Below the pieces are notes generated by a model. It saw only the letters and a program-made list of their open reading frames with translations, was not told the DNA's origin and searched no databases. Of a DNA stretch of 64,000 bases, positions 12,425-22,996 are shown piece by piece. The DNA comes from Owenia fusiformis (taxonomy: Eukaryota > Annelida > Polychaeta > Sabellida > Oweniidae): positions 22,567,985 through 22,631,984 of the forward strand of contig CAIIXF020000004.1 in assembly GCA_903813345.2 (NCBI GenBank), written 5' to 3'. The translations under genes and the position numbers were made by a program. Positions within the stretch are counted from its first letter, which is position 1. The number at the start of each line of letters is the position of its first letter.

Positions 12425-13147
12425 GCAGAAATTATGAGCCCTAACCAAACATTACTGAAAATGGACAAATTGTGATTTTTTAAGCTGCAGTCTTAAATTA
12501 CTAATATTTTCTGACTTTGTTCAAATTTAAATCTTGCACATTATGGCTCAAAACAAGCATCCTATATTTGTTAGTCGCAAAGTTATTGTGATCCAAAGAG
12601 ATGTGCTAAGCGTCCATAGACGAAAACATTTTCCAGTGAAATCATGAACATAGCCCTATATGATCTTGAAATGTCAATATCTTCATAAATCATGGACCAA
12701 TTCTAATGATATATGGCTCAAAACATTAAATATAGGATTTTCTTTTGATTTTTTAAAGATATTTGATGAAGGGGTTATCAGATTCCTGGTCACAGGGGGC
12801 AACTTCCTTCCATAAGAGGCCCCCCTCTAACTGTTGTTGTAGGTAACATACCCCTTAACTATTGAACAGTTAAACGTGCTTCAAAATGATCAATGAAAGT
12901 GTGAAATGTGTTTTTTTGCTTGAATAGTGTCCCTTTTGTCATATGGTAGGGTTTTAAACTTGTATCTCTAACTGAAAGCTGTTTAAGATCATCAACAATT
13001 TCCGTGAATCACGTCTGTAAAATTTTGTACAATATCTAATTTCCAGGCATGTTTGTTAAACGCTTGCAATATTTTCAAAATTTAAGACTGAGAATAAATT
13101 ATGGCATCAATCAAAATTTTAGACCTTTCTCTACAACATGTGATAAT

Positions 13148-13186
13148 CACACCATCCCTGGCCAGGCCTTCATGATCACACTTAGT
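13148..13186. repeat. Left terminal inverted repeat of the RAG1-like transposon
   Basis: Two blocks: CACACCATCCCTG (13148-13160), a 16-bp spacer, then CACACTTAGT (13177-13186). The element starts with 5'-CAC, as do RAG recombination signal heptamers and Transib ends. The spacer is 10 bp longer than at the right end. Confidence 0.8.
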
Positions 13187-13718
13187 CAGTGTGTAGCAGG
13201 AAACCTGATACCTAGCTACTGATCTTGGCTAGCCTTCATTCTGCTGCTGTTGCTAAGCAACTAGTAGCATCAAAATGGCTGCCACTATTTCTCATCTTGT
13301 ATACTAGTATTGCATTTTGATTTCCCCCTATCCCAGATAATCTATTTGCCACTCTAAGAAGTTGAACTGAGTCACAGATAGTTCATAGAAATTATCTTTA
13401 ATTTATATCTGACATCTGGCTTGTGGTTCAACTACTTATGTAAGATCAAATCCTAGATGGATCATTAAGGAACTTTCTCCAATTAGCTTGATGTGCCCCA
13501 ACTTTAACCTTGTATAAGTGAACTAAAACCAACTAAAACACTATTAAAATTGTATTAACTTTAAATGTAACATCTTCTGATCATGAAAAGGTAAGTTTCA
13601 TCAGGATTTACTTGGTTTTACATCAATAATTTTACTTCTAAACTACACACCCTCACACAACCTTACAAGCATTTTGGATAATATAACGTCTAGCTATTAG
13701 CACTAAAAAGGATACATT

Positions 13719-16511
13719 ATGGAAGGCCATAACAAAGATGCACATAGAAAAGCATTGGATTATCTCTGTAGGCTTTGTGGAGACAAAAACCAAATACGGC
13801 GCAAAAAGTATACTGCAAAATCATGTGTACTGATTCAAAATGAACTTGTGATTGTATGCCCTGATGTAAATCTTGACAATGATGTTCCGGACAAGCATCC
13901 AAGTAAAGTATGTCAGAGATGCTATAATGCTATGAAACAGTTTAAATATAAGGGGAAAATAGATAATAGACTTAAAGAAGTTATTCAAAATACAAACAAA
14001 ATGTGGAATTCTGTGGAAATCAATGAAACTACTTGTACTATTTGTGAGCTATACTCTCAGAATGTCAAATCATTTAAGCGTAAACAACAAGAAGATCAAA
14101 TGGACATAACCTTCAATGAGAATGAAATAACTATCCAGAGTACTCCTAAAAAACAATGTCTAGACAGTTCAGCAATAGGCACTTCCATGACACCTGGCAG
14201 GGGCCGGGATGCATGTATAAGCGAACTTCTCAGAAAGCCTATTGATATGCCATTCACAAAACTAGAAGAACACTTGCTCACTCATCTCGTACGCAGAAAA
14301 CTAAATCAATCATCTATCAAAGACCATCTTGTTTGTAAAACCAAAGGCAAGGTAAGAAAAATTAAACAATTATTTATTAATTTTGATTAAGTTCTAACAA
14401 CTCTTATCTGGCCCTTGATCTTATTATGAAAAGCCCATTAACTCTTCAAGTGCATCTCTTGTTTAATCATTTTATGACTGTAGTAATTTAGGGGTTATAA
14501 AGTCATTAGATTTTAATCATAGATAATAAACTTATTTCAGCCCCTCATCTTCATGAAAATAGAGAAATCTCAGGTATCCAGTGAAAAAGCATCATCTCCT
14601 TTAAAACGTAAAAGAGCGCGTAAAATAAGAAAATGCAGAAAAGTGATTGGTGGTGATAATAATGAGTCAATGTTACATCAGATGTCTAAAGAAATTCTCA
14701 ATGAATCCAGGAAAAAGAAACAAAAGGACATGCTGACATTTCTAACAAAATTGAGATCGAATAAATTAAATACAAGACAAACTGTTTCAATGAAAAGTGC
14801 TGCAAGGTTATCATATGGTCAGATGAAAATCATAACAAGACATTTACGAGATGCAAACATAAATATTGAGAGTCAGAATAATCAAATTCACTACAAGAAA
14901 TCCTTAATGAAAAAACTTAAAGTTAAAGGAAAGTTAATGGATTTTCTTCAAAGGGATAAAGATGCTCCTGGGGCCAAAAAAGGAATGGTTTACAAAAAAC
15001 TACCAATGGCATATATTGGGAACTTACAAAAATATCTCAATGACCACCTTGACAAAATGGAACAGTATAACACATTGAGTTTAGACCACCCTGTCATACC
15101 TAATAGTGAATTATGGGTTAAAATCGGTGCTGATCATGGTGGGAAAAGTTTTAAAACATCCATCCAGGTGCTCAATACACCTAATCCAAACGCAACTAAC
15201 AACTGCCTTGTTTTTGCGATGTTTTGCGCAAAAGACAACAGAGATAATCTGGAAACTGCTTTGAAAAGATTTGACACTCACATTAAAAAATTGAAATCAA
15301 TGATATGGCGTGGGAGAAGAATTCGTCTATTTTTATGTGGAGATTATGAACTCCTCACAAAAGGCATGGGGTTGTCTGGGCCAGGTGGCACTTTCTCATG
15401 TTTGTATTGCCATATCAACCACAACGATTACAGTATACCAAGACAGGTACGGAAAAAATCAACAGAACGAACTCTTGAAACATTGAAACATAACTTTGAA
15501 TTATATTGTACGGAGGCAGACTGTAACAAATCTAAAGCAAAACATTATATGAATGTGATTGCAGAACCTTTGTTTGACATTGAAATTAATCATGTCTGCC
15601 CCCCATATCTTCACATCATGCTAGGAATTGTTTTAAGACACCACAATATTTTAATCAGTCAATGCAATTCCATTGACAGGATTATTGGCCGAGGAATAGC
15701 CATGGATAACATGCTGGCACCAAACAAGTCTGACACTCCATTTGGGACATATGTTGGAAAATGGGGGAAAATCATAGATCAACAAAATACATTACAAAGT
15801 ATGAAACTAGGAAAAGCACGTAAACTTTTGAAAGCTAAAATTCGAGAAGAAAAGAGTCTTTTGACTCTTAAATCAGAGTCTGGTCCTGTTGCAGCGGAAC
15901 TTGACAATGTTTTAAAAAGACATAATATAAAAAGGGCTGCATATCATGGAAAGAGCTTAGAAGGAAACCATTGCAATAAGTACCTAAAAAAGGAAGTCTA
16001 TGAAGACTTAGCAAACGAAGTAGTCAGGAAAACACAACATTTATGTCAAAATCTGAGTGTAGAGAAAAAGGCTCTTGACAAAGCATATTCGACCAGAGAC
16101 AAGATTATCAAAATCAATGAAGCATTTTCCCTGATCCATACATCAGTAAGTCATTGTGAAACAATAGAATCTTCACTCATTCCAACTATTCAAAATCACA
16201 TAGACAATTACATGCAGCAATATAGGACATTGTTTCCAAATATCAAAATAATACCGAAGCAGCATATTTTGGAAGACCATATAACACCATGGATACAAAA
16301 ATTCAAGTGCGGAATGGGACTCCATGGAGAGCAAGGGGTTGAATCAACCCATAAAATATTTAATGAACTTGACAGGAGAATGTGCAGCATCAGAAATCCG
16401 TTAAATCGCCTGATAACCACAATGTCCGAACATCTCCTCAACTGTCAACCCGAAATTAGCACCGCAAACCCAATTATTAAGAGACGGAAAACTGTGAAGA
16501 AAGCTCAATAG
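13719..16511 (+). CDS. RAG1-like transposase, two exons, 867 aa
   Basis: Joined exons 13719-14351 and 14541-16511 encode 867 residues without a break (intron GT at 14352, AG at 14540, phase 0). N-terminal region: C17-x2-C20, H60-P61, C65-x2-C68, then C106-x2-C109 followed by KRK at 120-122. This is the zinc-site order of the RAG1 N-terminal region, also known in N-RAG-TP elements. A basic linker (231-246) follows. C-terminal region: D409 (GADHGG), D479 (LCGDYELL), C498-x2-C501, H786-x4-H791 and E812 (GVESTH). The gap D479 to C498 is 19, as in mouse RAG1 D708 to C727. H-x4-H matches H937/H942, and the Glu follows the second His by 21 (20 in RAG1). I infer a DDE transposase that cuts at CAC ends. 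N-terminal family confidence is high; core homology rests on hand alignment. Confidence 0.8.
14541..16511 (+). CDS. RAG1-like transposase exon 2 (core region)
   Basis: 656 residues from PLIF-M to the stop TAG at 16509-16511. A stretch LSYGQMK near residue 302 of the joined protein could correspond to the LS-x2-Q of the RAG1 dimerisation region. The segment 440-450 (AKDNRDNLETAL) parallels the ADESDHETL region of RAG1. This exon also opens with an ATG at 14553, but the in-frame splice to exon 1 and the zinc region argue for the joined protein. Confidence 0.75.
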   Translation, partial: PLIFMKIEKSQVSSEKASSPLKRKRARKIRKCRKVIGGDNNESMLHQMSKEILNESRKKKQKDMLTFLTKLRSNKLNTRQTVSMKSAARLSYGQMKIITRHLRDANINIESQNNQIHYKKSLMKKLKVKGKLMDFLQRDKDAPGAKKGMVYKKLPMAYIGNLQKYLNDHLDKMEQYNTLSLDHPVIPNSELWVKIGADHGGKSFKTSIQVLNTPNPNATNNCLVFAMFCAKDNRDNLETALKRFDTHIKKLKSMIWRGRRIRLFLCGDYELLTKGMGLSGPGGTFSCLYCHINHNDYSIPRQVRKKSTERTLETLKHNFELYCTEADCNKSKAKHYMNVIAEPLFDIEINHVCPPYLHIMLGIVLRHHNILISQCNSIDRIIGRGIAMDNMLAPNKSDTPFGTYVGKWGKIIDQQNTLQSMKLGKARKLLKAKIREEKSLLTLKSESGPVAAELDNVLKRHNIKRAAYHGKSLEGNHCNKYLKKEVYEDLANEVVRKTQHLCQNLSVEKKALDKAYSTRDKIIKINEAFSLIHTSVSHCETIESSLIPTIQNHIDNYMQQYRTLFPNIKIIPKQHILEDHITPWIQKFKCGMGLHGEQGVESTHKIFNELDRRMCSIRNPLNRLITTMSEHLLNCQPEISTANPIIKRRKTVKKAQ

Positions 16512-16936
16512 AACATTGTGAGTATATATTTTAATTTAAAGTTACAAGCATTTGTACTAAGTACACAAACACACATTCACACACACAAATATGCCTAAGT
16601 ATTATAACCTATTACTAATAACTTGATATTAATAATTTATATTTAGGCTCCAGTTTTTTAATCTGGAGGCTATTACATGTATTAGGCTATTTATTTGGAA
16701 AATATGCTCAGTTGTAGGTTATTATTCAATCTATGAATTTGAAAGACAATATGCATGCATGTAGGTAATATATTCTCCCCACAAGAACTGCAGTGTGAAC
16801 ATGTTAATTAAACCCAAGACAGTGTCTTTAAGTGATATCTAATTACCATGAAAGCTGGAGTGGTAATTACCCTATGAGTGATAAGCTGTTTAACTGGACA
16901 CCAACAGCTCCACTGGTGGCTGTTAATTACACTACA

Positions 16937-16965
16937 ACTAAGTGTGCTAGTGCAGGGATGGTGTG
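16937..16965. repeat. Right terminal inverted repeat of the RAG1-like transposon
   Basis: Reverse complement of the same two blocks: ACTAAGTGTG (16937-16946), a 6-bp spacer, CAGGGATGGTGTG (16953-16965). Confidence 0.8.
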
Positions 16966-17040
16966 TAATATGAGCCAATTCATGCATATATTAAGAAAAT
17001 TGTAGCCTGTTGCAGGGGTTCACTTTTTGTATTTTGTGAT

Positions 17041-17700
17041 AATTGCGTCAACGTATATATTACAGGTCTTAGACCTGCGTCGTTTGAGTTATATACCAAA
17101 AAATATTGACTTTTTGCACGCTGGTGACGTCGCGCCTTTTTAAATTAATCAAATAACTCAGAAGGGTATCACTCGAAAATTCACGGAAGACTTCACATTT
17201 TTGTTATACCGTAGCTTAATCATTAAGGGATTAATGGGTGAACGTTAAGTTGTCATGAACATGAATATTGCAGTTTTATTGAATTTTCTGACAGAAATCG
17301 GCTCTTCCTCCACCCTATTAATTTTTTCTTCTATAATTGGTCGTGTAAATGAGAAATAAAGCTTTCACAACTTTTTGATGGACGGTAACGTGAACAGAAA
17401 GATCACGTAAAATGCATAAAACAGTTGATAGTTCGAAGTTTGGCTTATAATGCTAACTGGACATTTATTTTCACTTTTATTTGAGCTTTAATAATTTTTG
17501 CAATTTATTTATTTTCTTCGTGTATGATAAAAGAAATATATTTGTAACTTGTTTTTCTCAGTGTCTTCAAAAGAATCTCTGTCAAAGTGGTTTGAATGGA
17601 TTTGTGGCTTCAAAGTACAAATGAGAAAGTCGAAGAATTGATGTCTCGAGTTACGGGACAAAACCTTGGACAATACCTGAATATTTAAATAAACTGGAGG
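17041..17700. other. Interior of the level 2 Harbinger-like element
   Basis: AT-rich DNA between the right end of the level 3 element and the ACCGTTC-rich subterminal region. No transposase or nuclease frame was recognised. Confidence 0.4.
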
Positions 17701-19668
17701 CAAAACTGTTGAAACGGCAGAACACGGTGACAACACTGCGTCACGAGGCGGTACAATTGCGAGTTCGCGGTAATAGGATGTTTAGAGGATGTTATGGAGC
17801 AGTTATAAGGCCGTTAACACGTTAATGGACTGTTACCTAAGCGTTAAGCGACTGGTACCGTGAAAATCCTTTTTATGTGACCTTTCAAACCCCCGTTTGA
17901 ACCTCGTTTATCGGACGGTACCCAAGCGGTACACTCTCGTTCGCAGCCCGTCACTGATAGAGTCAACGTCCACCATCGTCCCATTACCGCTCTGCGAACG
18001 TGTCCTTAACGGCCGCACCGTCCTTATACCATTCCCATACCGCTATCACCGTTCGCAACCGAACGTTACTCAAACGGGAAAAGATTTGAGCATGCTCAAA
18101 AAATTCGCCGGGTGTGGATGGACGGCAACGTTCCCTGAACGTTTCTCAACGGGCGGGAAACGACCCACCGTGTGGCCATACCGTGCACCGCCGTCTGGCC
18201 ATAATTAGCCACACGGTGGCGAACGGTGAGCCTACACGGCTAGTGTGACCGCTACTTAAATAGCAGCAGCGTTGGTTTAGCAGCATATCGCGTTTGACTA
18301 CTGGGAACTTATTTCAAGTGGGAAGTGTTTAAGAGTAAACTGAACTGAACTTTAACAAAAGTCCTTCAAGGATTAAAGAAGAAATGTTTTAAATCTAAAG
18401 TGCTTCTATTAATGTAATATGACATTAAGAATGAATAACATTACAATATTTTCTTTAATAATCTCTCATATCATTTCAATCAAACATATCACAATTTAAT
18501 CGTTGCATTTCCATTACTTGGAACCGATTTACGTTCAAATTGCTTTAACAATGTCAAATAACATTTACAGCAAAGTAATAATCATGACGCATGACAAATT
18601 TTTGCACTGCTGTGCGCGCATCAACTTTTTGTATAATATCATGACGAGTGCAACATTTTACAAGCTGCGCAGAAAATTCACAGATAATTTATTGAATTGC
18701 TTGACGTGAAAACACTAGGTATATACTATATTTGAATAAAGGTCTCAGTAAAAGTCTATTTGTATTAACATTTAATGAAAAACAAAAATCGCATAATTCA
18801 CCTTTTTAAAATCCAAAATCACAAACTTTGAGCGCTTAATCTAGGAATTTACAATGCAAAAAAGTGCATTTCTCCACGTATTTATAGCCAAATTCTGGTC
18901 CCGCTCCGACACCTCTATACCAACGCCAAAGCAAAGTTCATCGCCGCCATGGAACGCTGCGACAACGTCCGACACCGTTCCAACAACCCCATGTACGCTG
19001 ATAAAACGCTAACAACCGCTCCACCGACGTTTGTGCAACGTTTAATCGCCGCCCGGGCAACGCTGGCGAAGCAGCGGTGGTCCAGCGTTTAAGATTTCTG
19101 CGTTGGTCTAGCGGATTCAAGCGTCCACGAACTTGCGTCTAGCGGTGCCAAACTTTGACTGGGCGTTGGTGGAGCGGTGATAAACTTTGCCAGGGCGTAA
19201 AACTGTCCCCTTTTCAACGCTCGCAATATTTTGAGCAGCTCAAAACTTTTGGAGCGTTAGGATGGCCACTCGAGAAACATACGCGTTGGCCGAGCGTTTA
19301 CAGCGTTGCTTTAACGGATGCCAACTTTTGTTAAACGGTGGTGAACGTTTACGAGCGTTGATGATGTGACCGGGCCTTTATATACAATTGTATATATATC
19401 AGAGGATTTTTCTTGAGGTATATCTAAAAAGGTATCTAGTTGTCCCTGTATTTATATGTTGTTTTCACAGTATTTTAAACGGCTATATATATTAAACATA
19501 CTCTTGTGGACAAGTTACAGTATAACTATGTCAAACCTTATTTTGTCTCAAACTGTTTATCAAGCTGCTTGGATAATTCTATTCTTGGGGTTCTTGATTT
19601 CGAGTTCTAAATACACTTACCTTGTAAATTCTGATATCCGGTAGTCCCTCTCGGTTCAGGCACTGGCG

Positions 19669-20069
19669 GATCCAGAAGCTACCGAGAGCGGGCGGGGGCA
19701 AATTCCAAATCATACGCGGAAAAAATTGGGCCCCAAAGCCCAAATTTTGCAAAAAGGCCCATTTTTGATAATGAAAATTAATTTCGCCTTTAAAGGCCCA
19801 ATAAAACCATGTGTAATGCCCAAAAGGCCAACTAATTGAGGCCAAACATTTTTTGGGCCCAACATTTTGAAACCATCATTGTGAGTGGAATGATCTACAG
19901 GGTGGTCAGAAAATGTAACCCTGCCTTTTCTTCACATATTGGTCATTTTGATTTTCACTTCAATGACTGCATTATCAGCAGGAGAACAAACATAATGGGC
20001 GTTCCATACCCCTCCCCACCACCCCCACAAAAAAGAAAAACAAGAAAAAATTGCTGGCTACGCCCCTGA
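19669..20069. mobile_element. Decayed repeat with CACTGGCGGATCCAG and GGCTACGCCCCTG ends
   Basis: Begins CACTGGCGGATCCAGAAGC near 19669 and ends GCTGGCTACGCCCCTGAGG near 20069. These resemble the ends of a widespread class of invertebrate DNA repeats. A piece like the left end of the level 3 element (TACAGGGTGGTCAGAAA, about 19896) lies inside. Confidence 0.4.
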
Positions 20070-20415
20070 GGTCATACCTACTGAGGATTGCAGTCAGGGC
20101 CCTGACAACTTTGGATGGCCGATGTAGGTTTGCCTTCAGCGTGATGCTGGTGACCACCTGGGTCGGAACATCTTGACAAAATAGTGATATGTTATTTTGA
20201 AAGAGCCAGATGTATTTTGAAAATGCAGAATAAACAATGAAAATATAATGTTAATTTTAAAAATGTATCAGCTTTTTTTAAATATTCATAAAAAGTTCTC
20301 TGACATATCTCTAAAAAATTCAAAAATAATCGTTTTGTGTCGTCCACTGTCACATGTAACATCATATCACATCGTGTGTCTCTCAAAAATAGTAGACCGA
20401 ATAATAAAACCAGTT

Positions 20416-20432
20416 CGTCCCCGGGTGGGCTC

Positions 20433-20472
<40 letters not shown>

Positions 20473-20489
20473 AATTGCGCCACGGAGAC
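20416..20489 (-). tRNA. tRNA-Asn (anticodon GTT)
   Basis: 74 nt on the minus strand, starting GTCTCCGTGGCGCAATTGG with the D-loop A box, anticodon loop CTGTTAA, T arm GGTTCGAGCC and a 3' acceptor strand pairing with the 5' end; the discriminator is G. It closely resembles vertebrate tRNA-Asn-GTT. No intron. A TTTT pol III terminator follows at 20409-20406 (minus strand). It stands alone, not in a cluster. Confidence 0.95.
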
Positions 20490-22890
20490 GGCGATATGCG
20501 GGATGTTCAATAATGCATTAATAAGCAAATTACAGTTGATGTAATTGAAGTATACGGAGTGTGTTGTTGATTGATTATCAATGTTGAAGTGAAGAACATA
20601 CTTGTGATATACCATATATTAGGCATAGTTAACGTGTTTCCCGTGTAGAGGAATATTCTATATTTACCAGTTGCCTGGTTTAATTCATTTGTGAAATGAT
20701 ACATATGCATAAAGGTTTTAATCTATGGAACTAAACTTGAGTAGAATGATCGGTCCCTGACCGACGTAACCGAGCGCAGTGAACCTTGACTTTACATTTT
20801 TTTAAACTTTTTAAACAGTGAGTGAGTGATAATCTGAACTCGAATTTTAAGTATATGTAGAATTCAATATGTTCAATCATAAATATTAGTGACAACTACT
20901 ACTGACGTGTTACTTGCCATTTTCAATGTGCCGTCCGTAGATTTCCGCCGTGAGAAATATATGAAATTTTATTCTACAATTTCAATCCATACAGTCGTGT
21001 ATACAACGTTATAAGATATAGCTGTATGACAGGTAAGAGGTTTGTCCATGTTATACATCCTTTTATTTATAAAATACCCTTAACAGTAGACTGTTGGGGG
21101 AGTCAAACGTGTACCTTGATTGGCCGATTTTGTTAATTAACCTACAGATATATTGAAATGAAGAAGTGAAGAGTGGAAGAGTGGAAAATTCTGATTAGGC
21201 TACTAAATGACTATCTTCAATTTTAACGTGGGACAGGGGTTAGCAATTAGCATGTATCCAAAAGACTGAGTTTTTGATTTCCGACCAAATTAAAAAATAT
21301 CAGACTTTATGATATAGTCTAGGACGGGGATAGGGCTATCTAATCTCTTTCAAAGGCTGTCTGACTGGTCTGACTGGTCTAATTATAATAGTTTATGATA
21401 GCTTAATTCACAAGTTTGAATGTATCGAGCTAATTCAGCATTGGGCCTTTTAACCCCATTGTCGAATCTCTCCCATTGTCCTCTTCCAAAAACACTGTTC
21501 AAATTTCAGGCAAATTTCAGCTTTCACTTCTATTCTTGATCATATTGTTGCAGATGACTTGGGTACAATAGAGAAGTTTCTATATAGATTTGAAATCTCG
21601 CCAATTCTCGTTTTTGGTGAGATTTTGACTTACTTGAAGATCTACTTACTTTTCCTTCTTTTTAAAAGCATATTTGAATTCACAGAAAAGTTTTCCACAA
21701 TAATAACTCCAATCTCTACAATTATGATATTTAAATAATTTTCCATGACTTTCCTACTTATTTTTTTAAAAAAATTAAATTTTTCAAAGAATTGGTTTTT
21801 TGACAAACTGATTCCTCGTGAATAATCAGGGTAACCTCATATTATGCCAATAAAGTTTTAAACAGATTCAACCAACACGTTTTTATAAATCATTAAATTA
21901 AGTGATGCACGTTTTTAACATTGAAGCCTATGGCAGTCTGACCCAACCAAAACATCTAAGCAAGTGATGACATCTATCTAATTGGCATAAAACAACTCCA
22001 AGTGTAATAAGTGTTATTGACGTGCAGAAGAAATGCGAACGTCAGTTAGTATATCAAAACGAGAGGTCAGCAGCTGCTAATTCTAGCCTACTTTCAATGT
22101 CACAATTTATCACTAAATAAATAATTATAATATTATATATTTCATTGTTTAGTCTCAACGTCGCATCGATCACAGTTCAAGGTCTTTGACTTGAAGTAAA
22201 AGTAAATAAACATTGAAGATTACAATTATACTACCCCTCGTATGAAATAATCCAAAATGAAAATTCGTTCATTTATAAAGCCACAAATTACGAACGCATG
22301 ATTGCGAAAATTTGTCTTGAAAATTAGAATTGCAAGCCATTCTTCTCAGTTTTTGTCACTTTCTCATTCCATTGAGAATTAAGCAGTCTCAGCCCCGTAA
22401 CTAGCTTTTGCCAAGGGGTTGGGGTAACTTTTCAGAAAAAAATCAGGGGATTTGATTACTCTGACCCAAAATCACATTAAGGTATGCTCACAATCGTGGA
22501 AACATCATTATTTTTAAAGAAGTTTTGTTCCTGCGCTACGGGCCTGTATCTACCTTTGTGCTGGGTATTACAACTGCTATCTATCACGTGACATTAAGAC
22601 ACGCAGAAAGTGCCTGTCTGTTATATCATACCTTGGGTTGTGTCTGTGTGACACTATATCGAATTAGTACAACGGTTCATCTAAACAAAGTTAAGAATTG
22701 AAATATGCAATTTAGTAAACTATATTATTTCAAACGCTAGAAACTTGGAAATATATAAATATGTTCCATGATTATTTTGAATGGATAATACTATTGGAAA
22801 AATGCAGCGGATTAAACACGGCCATCGTAGGGTAATGTAATAGCTGATTGGGAAAAATCTCTGTCCAGCAGGATCTAATGATATTAGTAC
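20490..22890. other. No gene seen between tRNA and GRL gene
   Basis: AT-rich sequence. A weak relative of the CAGGCCCGTAGCCAG MITE lies at about 22392-22547 (AGCCCCGTAACTAGC...GCTACGGGCCTG). GTCTGACTG is repeated near 21358-21380. The promoter and 5' UTR of the GRL gene are expected in the right part, but I see no decisive core element. Confidence 0.4.
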
Positions 22891-22897
22891 TAATATT

Positions 22898-22996
22898 ATG
22901 AAGTACATCACGCTGGAAACCCCAGCTGATGAAATGAAGGAATATCCAAATGAAGTGATTTGGTCGATAGGTGGCTCTGAACGCAGACAAAGTCAC
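22898..22996 (+). CDS. GRL exon 1 (candidate start exon)
   Basis: ATG at 22898 opens MKYITLETPADEMKEYPNEV; the exon ends at a consensus donor CAC|GTAAGT and joins in phase 0 to the AG acceptor at 23983. It adds 33 residues without membrane character. It may instead be 5' UTR. Confidence 0.5.

Larger units (their letters stand above)
13148..16965 (+). mobile_element. Intact RAG1-like (N-RAG-TP type) DNA transposon (nest level 4)
   Basis: A 3818-bp element with perfect 13-bp terminal inverted repeats CACACCATCCCTG, flanked by TAAT on both sides (13144-13147, 16966-16969). Comparison with the left end of the host element shows that the pre-insertion site had a single TAAT, which proves both the boundaries and the 4-bp duplication. 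A second block, CACACTTAGT, lies inside each end: 16 bp from the terminal block on the left, 6 bp on the right. One gene (13719-16511) fills the interior. No RAG2-like frame exists. Intact ends and frame argue for recent activity. Confidence 0.85.
11892..17040. mobile_element. TACAGGGTGGTCC element (nest level 3), split by the RAG1-like transposon
   Basis: The left inverted end runs 11892-12015 (TACAGGGTGGTCC, then AAAAGTGAACCCCTGCAAC, then CACATGTTGTAGAGGAAGG). The right end is its complement but is cut in two: 13107-13147 carries the inner part and 16970-17040 the outer part, ending with GTTGCAGGGGTTCACTTTTT. Rejoining the two parts without one TAAT copy gives a gap-free match to the left end. 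The last 15 or so bases on the right are diverged, so the exact right boundary and any TSD are unclear. A fragment of a related end occurs at about 19896. Confidence 0.65.
10979..18256. mobile_element. Second PIF/Harbinger-like element (nest level 2)
   Basis: Inverted ends of about 65 bp with a single clear mismatch (AGTAGCGGTCACACTAGCC at 10979, complement ending at 18256), flanked by TAA on both sides (10976-10978, 18257-18259). Subterminal DNA (11050-11260, 17700-18190) is rich in ACCGTTC/GAACGGT motifs. It shares the CGGTCACA core of the ends with the level 1 element, suggesting the same transposase source. Non-autonomous. Confidence 0.7.
10745..19377. mobile_element. Outermost PIF/Harbinger-like element (nest level 1)
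   Basis: The ends are AGGCCCGGTCACA at 10745 and TGTGACCGGGCCT at 19377, flanked by TTA on both sides (10742-10744, 19378-19380). A 3-bp TWA duplication is typical of PIF/Harbinger elements. Subterminal parts (10760-10975 and about 18260-19370) are packed with AGCGTTG/CAACGCT copies in both orientations. The element's own sequence is only about 1.35 kb; the rest is later insertions. No transposase of its own is visible, so it was mobilised in trans. Confidence 0.7.

Noticed and set aside
15566-15640. FDIEINHVCPPYLHIMLG (residues 556-573) as the site of the second catalytic Asp
   Set aside because: It lies after the CxxC pair, whereas in RAG1 the second Asp precedes it. D479 fits the 19-residue spacing exactly, so this segment was set aside as a conserved structural motif.
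13148-16965. RAG2-like (kelch) partner gene in the transposon
   Set aside because: The remaining non-coding parts (13187-13718, 16512-16936) are too short and have no kelch GG or PHD features on either strand.
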